This document shows, piece by piece, positions 44,580 through 53,911 of a DNA stretch of 64,000 bases. The stretch covers positions 10,796 to 74,795 of the forward strand of contig JBGTDX010000119.1 of assembly GCA_041748075.1 (NCBI GenBank). The letters run 5' to 3'. Each line of letters opens with the position of its first letter. Position 1 is the stretch's first letter. The stretch comes from JBGSYJ01 sp041748075. GTDB taxonomy: Bacteria; Acidobacteriota; Thermoanaerobaculia; Gp7-AA8. The notes below the pieces were generated by a model, which worked only from the letters and a program-made list of their open reading frames with translations, was not told the DNA's origin and did not search any database. The position numbers and the translations under genes are program-made.

Positions 44580-46982
44580 TCATCTCCGAGTGTTCAACCG
44601 TCTTCTTTGAACCCAGGGGAACAACAGAATGCCCGCGATTGTGCTCAACGACAGGGCGGCGCCCGCGCGGAAGGTGAGCGGTTTGTAGGCCACCCGGATC
44701 TTCGAATCGCCGGGTGGAACGACGAAGCCAATAAAACCGCCGTTGACTTCCAGCATCTCGAGCTCGCGGCCGTCCCTGTGAATTTTCCAGCCCGGCCAGT
44801 ACGGCTGGCTGCTAGCGACCAGCGTCCATCGGGGCGCGTTGACGTAAACCCACAACTTGTCCCGCCCACCTTTCAAAGTTCGAACACCGGCGACCTCCTG
44901 GTCCGGCGATACCGGCTTCAGGACATCGGCGTATGCTGCCGGGTCGAGCCGCGAGGTCATGGACTCGAGTATGGCCGTCTCGCGCCAGTCGCTGTTGTTC
45001 AGGATTCGTCGAAACCTCGAGCCATCGTCGGGCTCGATGACGACACGGCGAGGCGCAAAGAATCGCGGCAGCGCCTTGCGGTTCTCGAAGATTCTTCCAT
45101 CCTCCCCCGAATACACCAGCTGGAACCGCTCTCCTGAATAGTCCTCCGATGGGCTCGAGATCAGAAATCGGACGTTGGCGTAGTCGATGAATGGATGCTC
45201 GTAGGTGCCCATGAGACCGAAGTAGTTGTCGCTCGAGTAGCCGGCGAACACACGCAGCATGCCGATTGTTCGCGCATTCGTCATCGGATCATGTGCGCGG
45301 ATGTCCTCGAGCCCGAAAATGCCGGCCGCGTTCGGGAAAAACGCACTCCCCGTGCCTCCGAGCCGGAACGGCTCGACCTCCCGCTGCTCGACGAGCTCCT
45401 GATGTTTGAGCAGCTCAGTGATGAGCGGCGTCTCAGGATAGAGCGACTCCGCCGGAAGCGTCGGATTCCAGCGGTAGCCGAAAGCCCAGAGATCGAGCAC
45501 GACGACAGTCAGAAGCACTGAAAGCGCATGCCTTCGGAAGCGTGTTGCACAGAATGCAGCCAGCAGTGTCGAAACGAGAACGAGCACTCGCGGGATCGTC
45601 GTCACAACCGCGTGCTGCTTTGCCGGATGATGGGGAAAATCGTTCATCAGAAAGGTGAGAAACAGCGCCACTCCTCCGGCCAGAACGGCAATCAGCAGTG
45701 GTCTTCTGTCCCCTTTCGCGAGCCGGTCGAGTATCGCAGCGGCCATGAAGGCGAACAGCCAGCAGAGCACGTACCGCAGACGCGCGTTCGCAGCGATGGA
45801 GAACAGCGGAAGCGACTGAAATGCCTTCGCAACCACGGGCCATCCCATCACGATCCCGAGGAGCAGCGGCGATGCTATGAGGTAGAACGTTCCGGAATCG
45901 CGCCAGGTTCTTCCTCTCACCGTGTGGAACAGCAGCCCGAACCAGGCGCCGAATCCAAGAATCCCGGCATAACCACACAGCACCTCGGCGATACCCGGTC
46001 CCCAGATGTTGTGCTCCCGGATCGAGCCATAAAAGCCAGGCTGGTAGAAGGGAACGATCACGCCTGCGTTCGCATGCCCCAGCACGTGAGGCTTGACCTC
46101 GAGCCATTCGTACCTCTGCGAGAAAGGTATCGCTTCGGCCAGCGGCAGAATCAGCGGCGCAGCAATCGCCAGAGCTGCGATACCCGCCGCCGCGACAGGA
46201 AGCAATCGCGGCCATTTCCCTGAAACCGGCGCGGTGAGCAGCCAGTACCCGGCATAGAGCACTGCCGCGAACACAGCGTGCGCAGCGCTCTCCGGATGTC
46301 CGTTGAGCACGAGAAACGAGAAAACCGCCGTGCAGAATACGAATCGACGCCAGCTCGTCCTTTCGAGCATCAGGTCGATCGCGTAGAACAGCGCCGGCAG
46401 AAGGCAGGCTACGGACGTATGGGGAAAGTGGAGCCAGATGACGAGAAATGTCGAGAAGCCGAATGAAACAGCCCCGACAAGCGAGGGACCTGTGTCGAAT
46501 CGCCGCCGCAGATAAAGAAAGCCGAACGTCAGGGCGATGAGCAGCTTGAACGCTGCCTCCACGGTCATGCTGCTTCCGAGGTCGACCGGTAATGCGAGAA
46601 GGCGAAAGATCGAGAAAGCTCCGCTCTGACCGTTGGCCAGAAGCGGATAGCCACCGCCTGCAGCGCTGTTCCATAGCGGTGGAGCGAGCTCGCGCCACGA
46701 TTCGCGAACCTGATTGGCCCACGGCACCATCTGCAGGATGACGTCGTTGATCTCCGTGTTGGTGTCGGGATCCGGTTCGCCCAGCGAGTGCCAGGGCCAG
46801 AAGCGCTGGGTGTAATCCGATGGAACGTTGACCACTTTCATGGTCAGGGGCTGGAAGAGAAAAAGAAGAACGAGGATGTAGAAGAGCCCCGCAATGCGCC
46901 AGGAAAAGGAGAGGCCGAGACGGCGCGCGATCGCGACGGAAACGAAATAGATCAGCGCAACATAGAGGAAGGCGAAATTCAC
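44580..46982 (-). CDS. YfhO-family large membrane protein
   Basis: The 800-residue protein has about twelve membrane segments and a soluble region before the last one. NVPSDYTQRFWPWH, WNSAAGGGYPLLANGQ and FLVLNGHPESAAH are typical of YfhO-like GT-C proteins, as is the C-terminal SSQPYWPGWKIHRDG with YKPLTFRAG. In Gram-positive bacteria YfhO glycosylates lipoteichoic acid. Here a role in envelope glycan modification is inferred only from family. It is followed on the same strand by nothing closer than the MerR gene. Confidence 0.88.
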   Translation of the reverse strand: MNFAFLYVALIYFVSVAIARRLGLSFSWRIAGLFYILVLLFLFQPLTMKVVNVPSDYTQRFWPWHSLGEPDPDTNTEINDVILQMVPWANQVRESWRELAPPLWNSAAGGGYPLLANGQSGAFSIFRLLALPVDLGSSMTVEAAFKLLIALTFGFLYLRRRFDTGPSLVGAVSFGFSTFLVIWLHFPHTSVACLLPALFYAIDLMLERTSWRRFVFCTAVFSFLVLNGHPESAAHAVFAAVLYAGYWLLTAPVSGKWPRLLPVAAAGIAALAIAAPLILPLAEAIPFSQRYEWLEVKPHVLGHANAGVIVPFYQPGFYGSIREHNIWGPGIAEVLCGYAGILGFGAWFGLLFHTVRGRTWRDSGTFYLIASPLLLGIVMGWPVVAKAFQSLPLFSIAANARLRYVLCWLFAFMAAAILDRLAKGDRRPLLIAVLAGGVALFLTFLMNDFPHHPAKQHAVVTTIPRVLVLVSTLLAAFCATRFRRHALSVLLTVVVLDLWAFGYRWNPTLPAESLYPETPLITELLKHQELVEQREVEPFRLGGTGSAFFPNAAGIFGLEDIRAHDPMTNARTIGMLRVFAGYSSDNYFGLMGTYEHPFIDYANVRFLISSPSEDYSGERFQLVYSGEDGRIFENRKALPRFFAPRRVVIEPDDGSRFRRILNNSDWRETAILESMTSRLDPAAYADVLKPVSPDQEVAGVRTLKGGRDKLWVYVNAPRWTLVASSQPYWPGWKIHRDGRELEMLEVNGGFIGFVVPPGDSKIRVAYKPLTFRAGAALSLSTIAGILLFPWVQRRRLNTRR

Positions 46983-47077
46983 CAGCGCGGTTATAGCCGT
47001 CCCGGCAGAGGCTGTAAACAGAAAGTAAGTCGAACCGGAAGAAGGAATGTGTCCGGAGCCCGCACGGAATCCGCCGT

Positions 47078-48088
47078 TCAGGAACGCGGTTCGAGGTTTT
47101 CCTTCCGGCAGAGGACAACCGCATAGAGAGGATTTGTGATTGCTCCGGATGCCACCAGACTCTCTTCACGCTGAATCAGGTGCCTGACGAGCGGTTCTCT
47201 TTCGGGCTTCAACAGCTCCCTCCCGTCCAGGCAGCAGAAAAGAGGAAAGAGAAGATTGCCCCAGTAGGGCTTGTAATGCAGGATCTCGAACTTCTCTCTC
47301 AACGCCGGAAGGATCCGTGACGAACGAATCATCTCGGACGGATCTTCGAAGACGACCGGAGGATTGGCCGCGCGAAGCTTGAGCGCATCGTCGATCCTCG
47401 CGAACTCCTCGCGAACATGCTTCATATCCTCATCCGTCCATTCGTCCCGCGAAGGTCCAACGTACTCGTCGACGTAGACGAGCCCGTGCGGCTTCAATGA
47501 TCGATGGACCTCGGCCAGTAGACGATCCGGATCGGCCACATGATGAAGCGACCCGTGGAAGAAAACGATGTCGTACCGTTCGGAGGGAAGGGTGATCTCG
47601 TTGAAGTCGCCGCGGAGGTACCGAACTGTTCTGTTGCCCTCGTCGCGACTCAGTTTCCTCGCCGTGGCGAGCGATGCGGGAGAGATGTCGTAGGCATCCA
47701 TCCGATCGCAGATGTGCTGGCGGTAGATATCGCGCTCGAGCTCTCCCGTTCCGCATCCGAGCGAAAGCCCCCGCTTCAGAGGAAGGTACGCCCATCCTGC
47801 CTTCAGCCCCTGTGTGGGAAACAGCCACGGCACACCGGTGACGAGAACGTTGACGTACTGTGTGATCAGCGGATGCTGGGTCCAGTAGATGGATTCGACT
47901 GCCTGTTGTTGATCCCAGTGGCTGGCGGCCCGGGCTTCAGCGCTTTCGTCCGGCCCGAAGACCCGCCGCTTCCAGCGCCGCAGTCCCTGCGGCGCATACT
48001 TCACCAGGCCGAGAGACTTCAGAGTTGCGACTGCCCGTTCGACGGCAGGCGATGGCGTGGGTGGGCGCGGACTCACAGTGGTGCGCAT
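47078..48088 (-). CDS. Class I SAM-dependent methyltransferase
   Basis: The 336-residue protein has motif I LSLGCGTGELE (residues 108-118), YDISPASLATAR, GDFNEITLP, FFHGSLHHVADPDRLLAEV and GLVYVDEYVGPSR. It is closest to methyltransferases found in glycan and secondary-metabolite clusters. It lies between two GT-C/YfhO-like membrane protein genes on the same strand, so methylation of a sugar or lipid-linked glycan is a reasonable guess. Confidence 0.85.
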   Translation of the reverse strand: MRTTVSPRPPTPSPAVERAVATLKSLGLVKYAPQGLRRWKRRVFGPDESAEARAASHWDQQQAVESIYWTQHPLITQYVNVLVTGVPWLFPTQGLKAGWAYLPLKRGLSLGCGTGELERDIYRQHICDRMDAYDISPASLATARKLSRDEGNRTVRYLRGDFNEITLPSERYDIVFFHGSLHHVADPDRLLAEVHRSLKPHGLVYVDEYVGPSRDEWTDEDMKHVREEFARIDDALKLRAANPPVVFEDPSEMIRSSRILPALREKFEILHYKPYWGNLLFPLFCCLDGRELLKPEREPLVRHLIQREESLVASGAITNPLYAVVLCRKENLEPRS

Positions 48089-48131
48089 TCTACCTATCGG
48101 CCGTTGAGAATGTCATGGCGAACGAGACCTT

Positions 48132-49691
48132 TCACTCTTCCGGATTCAGCGGACTGGAAAAGACATCCCGCCGGACGTAGAGCACGGCGTCGAGGCCGTT
48201 GCGCACCTTGTAGGAACGGATGCGTATGTAGCGATCCCCATAGCGGGCTTCCAGCTCCTCGCGCTGGCTTTCCGAGCCGATCAACACCGGCTCGGTCGTG
48301 TCGACCATCTGCCCCCAGAAACCGGCTTTGGGGTAATCCCTCAGGTACCACGGCATCGGCCAGTAGTCGGGATAAACGACCGTCACTCCCGTCTGCGTTC
48401 CGGTACCCATGCGGCGGCCGACACGCCCGACCTGATCCATCAACTCGTGGAACTCTCTTCCCGTAGGTGCATACACGTACGGTATGGTCTCGTCGTCGTA
48501 GCGGATGAAGTTGATCTGGATGCTCTGATACAGCGTCGTGACGAGTGCGACCGCGAGGACTGCCGAAGCCGCCGGACGTCCGAACCGGCGATTGATGATC
48601 TCTACCGCATATCCCGCTACGAGAGTCAGCGGGATGAGCGCATTGAGTGTGAGCCATGGGGTCTTGTAGGGAACGAGCGAATACGCTGCGAGCGTGCCCC
48701 AGCCCCAGAGCGCGCAGAAGAACACGAACCAGTCTGCGCTGCGACGCAGCACCGCGAGGCTTCCCCCGAAGGCGAGCAGCAGAATCGCCGACTCCGCCCG
48801 CCAGAGCCACATCAGATGCTGGTACCAGGGGTGCACGTGATGCTGCTCTCCGGTCTTCGCCCAGATTGCAAAGGTCTCGAGTGAGTCCTTGACGCCCTGC
48901 GCATGCGTAAAGAAAGATGAGTAGAACACCACGCTGACCAGGACCATCAGCACGACTGCGGTGACCCCGCCCCACAGCGCACGCCGCTTCTCGGCCGGAG
49001 CCCAGGTTGTCGTGGTGTCGCCGCGAGCAGGAGGCCTGATACGCCGATCGATCAGCAGCATCACGGAGGCGATCAGCAGCACGCCGAACGTGATGATGCA
49101 CGTCTCCTTCGTCGCGAAGATAAGCGCCGCCGAAATCCCTGCCGGCAGGAGCCAGAGACCATCGCGCCGCTCGAGAAACCGCAACATCGAGACCACCAGC
49201 GCGAGTGTGAAAAATACGAGCATCATCTCGTGGATGAAGTAGCGCGAGTGAAAGACGGCTCCCGCCGAGAGGGCAATGAGCGCTCCGGCCGCCAGGCTCC
49301 CGAATCTTCCGAGCCTCCAGCAGAGAACGAGTGCGAGCACGACGGTACCGAGCCCGAAAAGGACGGGAACGAGACGAAGGGCGAAGGTGTTGAGGCCGAA
49401 AATCGAAGCACTCAGCAGCGAAAGGTAGGGAAGAGTCGGCCCGTGATAGTTCGAGGGGTCGTATCGAAAGATCCCCTCTTCGATCAGGCGCCGCAGAAAA
49501 TAAGCGTTGACCCCCTCGTCGTGGTGCAGCGGCTTGAGACCGATGTCGTAAACGCGAAGCGCGATCGCGGCGAGCGAGATGGCGGCCGCGGCAGCCCACC
49601 AGGTCCGGCTCGAAGGTTCCGCGATTTTCTCGCGCAGCGCACCCCGCGGAGGCACCTCTTCTGCTCTGCTCGATTTCGCGCGGGCATTCAC
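48132..49691 (-). CDS. Agl23-like (TIGR03663) GT-C membrane protein
   Basis: The 519-residue protein has about eleven membrane segments. The first loop reads LHHDEGVNAYFL, then YDPSNYHGPTLPYL, matching the TIGR03663 family related to Agl23 of archaeal N-glycosylation and other GT39-like enzymes. A soluble C-terminal region (about 400-519) includes VVYPDYWPMPWYLRDY. It probably transfers or handles a lipid-linked sugar. The start at 49691 is the family-consistent one; a longer frame runs into the repeat element. Confidence 0.85.
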   Translation of the reverse strand: MNARAKSSRAEEVPPRGALREKIAEPSSRTWWAAAAAISLAAIALRVYDIGLKPLHHDEGVNAYFLRRLIEEGIFRYDPSNYHGPTLPYLSLLSASIFGLNTFALRLVPVLFGLGTVVLALVLCWRLGRFGSLAAGALIALSAGAVFHSRYFIHEMMLVFFTLALVVSMLRFLERRDGLWLLPAGISAALIFATKETCIITFGVLLIASVMLLIDRRIRPPARGDTTTTWAPAEKRRALWGGVTAVVLMVLVSVVFYSSFFTHAQGVKDSLETFAIWAKTGEQHHVHPWYQHLMWLWRAESAILLLAFGGSLAVLRRSADWFVFFCALWGWGTLAAYSLVPYKTPWLTLNALIPLTLVAGYAVEIINRRFGRPAASAVLAVALVTTLYQSIQINFIRYDDETIPYVYAPTGREFHELMDQVGRVGRRMGTGTQTGVTVVYPDYWPMPWYLRDYPKAGFWGQMVDTTEPVLIGSESQREELEARYGDRYIRIRSYKVRNGLDAVLYVRRDVFSSPLNPEE

Positions 49692-49746
49692 GGACCGAAG
49701 AATACACGCGTGCGAGGGAGTGTGTAAGGCGTGTGCGAACTAGTGT

Positions 49747-50011
49747 CCTGTATTGGTGAAATCGGGACCAGCGCTGATGGAGCTTGCCATGCAAGATCAA
49801 GGAACGAGGAGGAGGCGATGCGGTGGCATCGTCGACGACGAGTGACGCAGAGATTGCGTGGCAACCTCCATCAGCCCTGCGGGTTGCAGGCGGCGCACGG
49901 CCATCTGCTTCGCCCTCGCTCGTCGGCGATGCCCCGCATCGCCTGCCTCACGATGGCTCGCATCTGTCCGCGCGGCGCCTGCAACGCTGGTCCCGATTTC
50001 ACCAATACAGG
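49747..50011. mobile_element. 265-bp MITE-like element with 27-bp perfect terminal inverted repeats
   Basis: The ends 49747-49773 and 49985-50011 are perfect 27-bp inverted repeats, outermost bases CCTGTATTGGTGAAATCGGG. Inside, AGGCGATGCGGTGGCATCG and CGATGCCCCGCATCGCCT make a second inverted pair, so the unit can fold as one long hairpin. No complete gene or transposase lies within it. No target-site duplication is evident by eye. It fills most of the 353-bp gap between the Agl23-like gene and the HisC-like gene, ending 33 bp before the latter's start. Confidence 0.8.
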
Positions 50012-50044
50012 CCACGTGTGCCAACGGATTACACGGAGAATCCA

Positions 50045-51157
50045 ATGTTCGAAAAACTCACTCTCTCCCGCCGCTCCTTCGCAAAAGTCCTCGGCGCCGG
50101 CGCCGCCATCACCGCGCTTCCTCCGATGGCGTTTCATGCGAATGGACAGACATCTCCATCCAGGGGTCCGGCACGTCTTCACTTCAATGAGAATCCTCAT
50201 GGGCCCTCGCCGTCGGCCCGCCGCGCGCTGGAGCGCGTTTCAGAAGTTGCGTGGCAATACCCGGGCGAGATGCGTGACGCGCTGATCGCCGCGCTCTCGA
50301 AACTCCACGGAGTCGAGGCTGATCACATTCTCCTTGGAAACGGCTCCTCCGAAATTCTCCACACGGCAGGGACCGCGCTGGTGAGCCGGGAGCGGGGAGT
50401 CCTCGTCGCCGACCCAACTTACGAAGCGCTCGAGCAGTACGCTGCCTCTGTAGGCGCGCCTGCCACGAAGATTCCGTTGACTCGCTCATGGGCGCACGAC
50501 ACGACTGCAATGCTCCGATCGACACGGCCTCATGGCGTCACCTACATCTGCAACCCCAACAATCCGACAGCGAGCATCACCCCGAAAGCAGCCGTGCGGG
50601 AGGTGATCCTGAAGACGCGGCCCGAGACCGTTGTGATTGCCGACGAGGCCTACGCCGAATACGTGACCGCGCCCGAATACGAGTCGGTGGTGCCCATGGT
50701 TGCCCGTCATCCGAATCTTCTGGTGCTCCGCACGTTCTCCAAGATTTACGGACTTGCGGGACTCAGGATTGGTTTCGGCATCGCGCAGCCTGCGCTTCTT
50801 GCAAGAATTCGTGCCCGGCAGGCCCGCAACACGCTCAACGCGGCAGCACTTTCAGCGGCCCTCGCGAGCCTCGGCGATCACGAGTGGATTGAGGAATCAC
50901 GCAGCCGCAACGCGACGGTGCGCGGCCACGCCATCACCGAGCTCGCTCGACTCGGCTTCACGACCATCCCCAGCCACGCAAACTTCTTCATGGTGGATGT
51001 CGGCCGCGAAATTCGACCGCTGGCCGATGCGATGCGCTCGCAGGGCGTCGCGGTGGGCCGGCCGTTTCCTCCACTCACCACACATCTCAGGGTGACCATT
51101 GGCACCGACCCGCAGATGGAGCGGTTCCTCGCGCTGTTCCGTGAGATTGCGGCGTGA
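50045..51157 (+). CDS. HisC-like PLP aminotransferase with Tat signal
   Basis: The 370-residue fold-type I enzyme resembles histidinol-phosphate aminotransferase: LHFNENPHGPS, GNGSSEIL, ICNPNNPTAS, VIADEAYAEYV and RTFSKIYGLAGLRIGFG with the PLP-binding Lys at residue 233. It starts with a textbook twin-arginine signal (SRRSFAK, then a hydrophobic stretch ending near AFHANGQ), so it should be exported folded with its cofactor. This argues against a role in cytoplasmic histidine synthesis. The substrate is unknown. Confidence 0.88.
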   Translation: MFEKLTLSRRSFAKVLGAGAAITALPPMAFHANGQTSPSRGPARLHFNENPHGPSPSARRALERVSEVAWQYPGEMRDALIAALSKLHGVEADHILLGNGSSEILHTAGTALVSRERGVLVADPTYEALEQYAASVGAPATKIPLTRSWAHDTTAMLRSTRPHGVTYICNPNNPTASITPKAAVREVILKTRPETVVIADEAYAEYVTAPEYESVVPMVARHPNLLVLRTFSKIYGLAGLRIGFGIAQPALLARIRARQARNTLNAAALSAALASLGDHEWIEESRSRNATVRGHAITELARLGFTTIPSHANFFMVDVGREIRPLADAMRSQGVAVGRPFPPLTTHLRVTIGTDPQMERFLALFREIAA

Positions 51158-51192
51158 GGGTCGCCCTGGCGGCTTGATTTCGATCGTGAGGC

Positions 51193-52980
51193 TCAGTTTC
51201 CCGTGATGCGCGTTCGGAGTCCTACGGCAGTCGCGATGAGGTCCTCGTCGCCTCCGGCGTCGATGAGCTCGTCGAGGACTTTCATCGCCTCGCCCAGCTT
51301 CTGCTCGTTGACGAGCATGACTGCCCGGTTGTACATCGCGAGAGCCTTCCCGTGGGCTGCGAACTGTTCGATCGCGGCGATCTCCCGCCGCAGTCTCGAT
51401 TGCAGCTGGCTATCCTCGGTTTTTTCAAGCAGCTCGACCATCAGCGGCCGCGCCACATCGCTTCTTCCGGAGCGTAGCAGTTCGTTCACACGCTGAACGC
51501 GCTGTTGAAGGATCGCCTCCTCGAGCTCGTCCAGCACCTGTTGATCGCCGAGTCTCTCGATGAAATCTTCGATCACGAACCTGGCCCGTTCTTCGTCGCC
51601 GTTTCTGACATGGAGCAGCACGAGATTGTGCGCGAATCGCGTCCTGGCGGGCGCCATCTCCAGACTCTTCTCGAGATGAGGAATGCCCTCAGCGGGATCT
51701 CCGTCGGACAGATAGGTCGAGCCGAGGCCTGCCCAGGCTCTTGGGATGTCGGGATTGCGCTCGATGCTCTCGCGGAAGAGGTCCCGCGCCCTCTGCGCCG
51801 CGGCTGGACGGTTGACGGGGGGATGATCGGAAAGTCCCCGCAGGATATTTTCCGCGGCGAGTAGAAACGGGAGGAAGTCCGCGCCCGGGTCCTGGATCGC
51901 GAGATCGTAGAAGCGGGCCGCTTCGTCCTTCCGATCCTGAAAGGCGCGCAGATATCCAAGGCTCGCATACACCCGTCTGTGTTGCGGATCGCGCTCGAGC
52001 GCCGCATGGAGAAACCGCTCCGCATCATGATGGTTCCGCGGAGGCGTGTGCGCGAGCAGATCTCCCAGGTGGTAGAGCGTCTGCTCGTACGACATCTCGG
52101 AGGGTTCGCCGATCTGCCTGATTCGCAGTTCGCTCACCCGGTAGCTCAACGTGAGGAACCTGCCCTGCCGCACGTAGTTCCGAACTTCTGCTTCCAGAAC
52201 ACGGAGCGAGACGCCGAAGGCCTGGAAAATTGCATGCTCGGTATCGCGCCCTTCGTCGATCAGAGCCATGAACCGAGGCATCTGTGCCTTGCGCTCGACG
52301 TTTCCGAACAGAAGATAGTGAACCAGCGCCCACGACTGAGCGTAAAACGCATTCTGTCTCGTGCCCTCGCTGTACTCGTTCGAGTTTCGATCGACGACGA
52401 TGAGCTGTCTGAAGGGCATCGGCATCCGCTGACGCAACGTCCGCACATGATTACGTATCGGGCGGCCGACGCTGACCATGTCTCCGGCTACTCGAAACGT
52501 CGAATACACTTCGGCGAGCCCTTCGTCGAGCCACAGCGGCAGGTTCGGGTTCGTGTTGTTGTTGAAATAGTGCATCAGTTCGTGGAATACGATGCCGCGA
52601 GAGTCGCGCTCGGTGTTGATCGCGATGTAATTGCCATCGCGATGCGCGATGAACGCTCCGCTCATTCGTTTCGAGTGATCGAACATCGCCTCCCGAAAAG
52701 GCGTGAACGTCGCGCTGTTCCGGAAGACGAAGATCTTTGTCGTCAGGGGCGTCCGAACGTTCATGCTCGTCGCCTGCGAGACAGCCCTGCGCATCGATTC
52801 GAGATTCTGAGCGACTTCGACCGTCACACGCGGGGATGCATTGCTGTAAATCTGAAAGCCGTCGATGTGAAGCTCGAGCCAGACGTCATTCTCGGCCGGC
52901 AGTTCGATCGCCTTCGCCGCTGAAGCGGACGTGAGTGCGAGAGCCAGAGCCGCAATGCTGCGGCAAAACCGCTGGGACAT
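51193..52980 (-). CDS. Secreted DUF1570-like metallopeptidase with TPR repeats
   Basis: The 595-residue protein has a signal peptide (to about residue 24) and a gluzincin-type zinc motif HELMH (133-137) with a downstream acidic helix LDEGLAEVY supplying the third ligand. About 300 residues of TPR-like helical repeats follow (for example RRVYASLGYLRAFQDRKDEA, PRAWAGLGSTYLSDGDPAEG). Its start has GGAGAT upstream. Likely a periplasmic peptidase or peptidase-like scaffold; substrate unknown. It is convergent with the HisC-like gene, 35 bp away. Confidence 0.87.
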   Translation of the reverse strand: MSQRFCRSIAALALALTSASAAKAIELPAENDVWLELHIDGFQIYSNASPRVTVEVAQNLESMRRAVSQATSMNVRTPLTTKIFVFRNSATFTPFREAMFDHSKRMSGAFIAHRDGNYIAINTERDSRGIVFHELMHYFNNNTNPNLPLWLDEGLAEVYSTFRVAGDMVSVGRPIRNHVRTLRQRMPMPFRQLIVVDRNSNEYSEGTRQNAFYAQSWALVHYLLFGNVERKAQMPRFMALIDEGRDTEHAIFQAFGVSLRVLEAEVRNYVRQGRFLTLSYRVSELRIRQIGEPSEMSYEQTLYHLGDLLAHTPPRNHHDAERFLHAALERDPQHRRVYASLGYLRAFQDRKDEAARFYDLAIQDPGADFLPFLLAAENILRGLSDHPPVNRPAAAQRARDLFRESIERNPDIPRAWAGLGSTYLSDGDPAEGIPHLEKSLEMAPARTRFAHNLVLLHVRNGDEERARFVIEDFIERLGDQQVLDELEEAILQQRVQRVNELLRSGRSDVARPLMVELLEKTEDSQLQSRLRREIAAIEQFAAHGKALAMYNRAVMLVNEQKLGEAMKVLDELIDAGGDEDLIATAVGLRTRITGN

Positions 52981-53078
52981 CGAGATCTCCGAAGTGCGGA
53001 GACAGTTATACCGGAAAACGGGGGGGAGGGGGATGGGGAGGATGCGGACACAGCCGCATTTCAGGTGGGGCGTGCTGC

Positions 53079-53246
53079 GTCACCCCGAGCAACCTAACGG
53101 GCGGTGCGCCGGTGAGGGGTGATGAACCACCGTGTCATGCCGAGCGAGGCCACGTCATCCTGAGCGAAGCGAAGGATCTCTGCTTGCGATGCTCGATCCT
53201 CTTAAGGAGATCCTTCGCTTCGCTCAGGATGACGGGTTTCTACATG
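53079..53246. repeat. ~170-bp composite dispersed repeat, copy 2 (inverted)
   Basis: This is the reverse complement of 210-382 with about 90% identity by eye. It includes GTCACCCCGAGCAACCTAAC, GTGTCATGCCGAGCGAGG and the hairpin arms CGTCATCCTGAGCGAAGCG and CGCTTCGCTCAGGATGACG, ending GTTTCTACAT. It ends 10 bp from the stop of the DUF937 gene. The remaining ~100 bp back to the DUF1570 gene are G-rich with no other feature. Confidence 0.85.
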
Positions 53247-53256
53247 CCTGCTTTTG

Positions 53257-53853
53257 TTACCGCTTCCCGAAGATCCCGCCGAGAACCGAGCCGCCCATGC
53301 GGGCGAGGTCGTCCACGATGCTTCCATCGTTGTCCGCGTCGAGGATGCTGCCCAGGCCGCCGGCCCCGGGCGTTTTTCTTTCGATCTCGGCCCTGCTCTG
53401 ATTCAGTACGTCGGGAATCTGCCTCTCGTCGAGACCTTCCTTCTGCTTCATGCGACCGAGGACTCCCATGACGATCGGCGCAAGCATGACGAGCAGCTGT
53501 CCGATCTGCTGGGCGTTCATGCCCGTTGCCTTGCCGAGCCCCTGTTCTACGGGCGCCCGTTTCCTTCCCAGGATGTGGCCGAGAATCGCACCGCCGGCCG
53601 ATCCTCCCGGGTTCTGAAGGAGGCCTCCGAGGTTATCGAGAATGCTCCCGTCATGAGCAGCGAGTGCCTGGTTGAGAGACGCGGCACCCTGAGGAGCGGA
53701 TGCATTCTTTGCAAGTCCGCCGAGAAGCATCGGCAGGGCCATCGAGATGGCGTTCGACGTCGTACCCGGATCGGTGCCGAGCTGTCTGCTGATGCTGCTC
53801 ACGGTGTCGGGCCCGAGCTGCTGCTCGAGAGCGCTGATGATCGAAGCGTTCAT
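53257..53853 (-). CDS. DUF937-family protein
   Basis: The 198-residue protein has the YidB-like/DUF937 pattern: QLGPDTVSSISRQLGTDPG, ISMALPMLLGGLAKNA, GGAILGHILGRK and GMNAQQIGQLLVMLAPIVMGVLG (blocks broken here). It is Gly- and Ala-rich with alternating helices. Function unknown. A DUF3597 gene lies upstream on the same strand 58 bp away, so the two may be expressed together. Confidence 0.87.
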   Translation of the reverse strand: MNASIISALEQQLGPDTVSSISRQLGTDPGTTSNAISMALPMLLGGLAKNASAPQGAASLNQALAAHDGSILDNLGGLLQNPGGSAGGAILGHILGRKRAPVEQGLGKATGMNAQQIGQLLVMLAPIVMGVLGRMKQKEGLDERQIPDVLNQSRAEIERKTPGAGGLGSILDADNDGSIVDDLARMGGSVLGGIFGKR

Positions 53854-53911
53854 GTTTCATCCAGTCTGCGGCGGCGCCGCGAGTGATGGTTTATTGGCTG
53901 CGGACGTCCGC

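Noticed and set aside
45433..47169. 578-codon frame overlapping the YfhO gene in another frame
   Set aside because: The YfhO frame has membrane segments and family motifs; the other is Arg/Ser-rich without structure.
48094..49800. 568-codon frame overlapping the Agl23-like gene and running into the MITE-like repeat
   Set aside because: It is a shadow frame; its apparent N-terminus comes from the repeat element.
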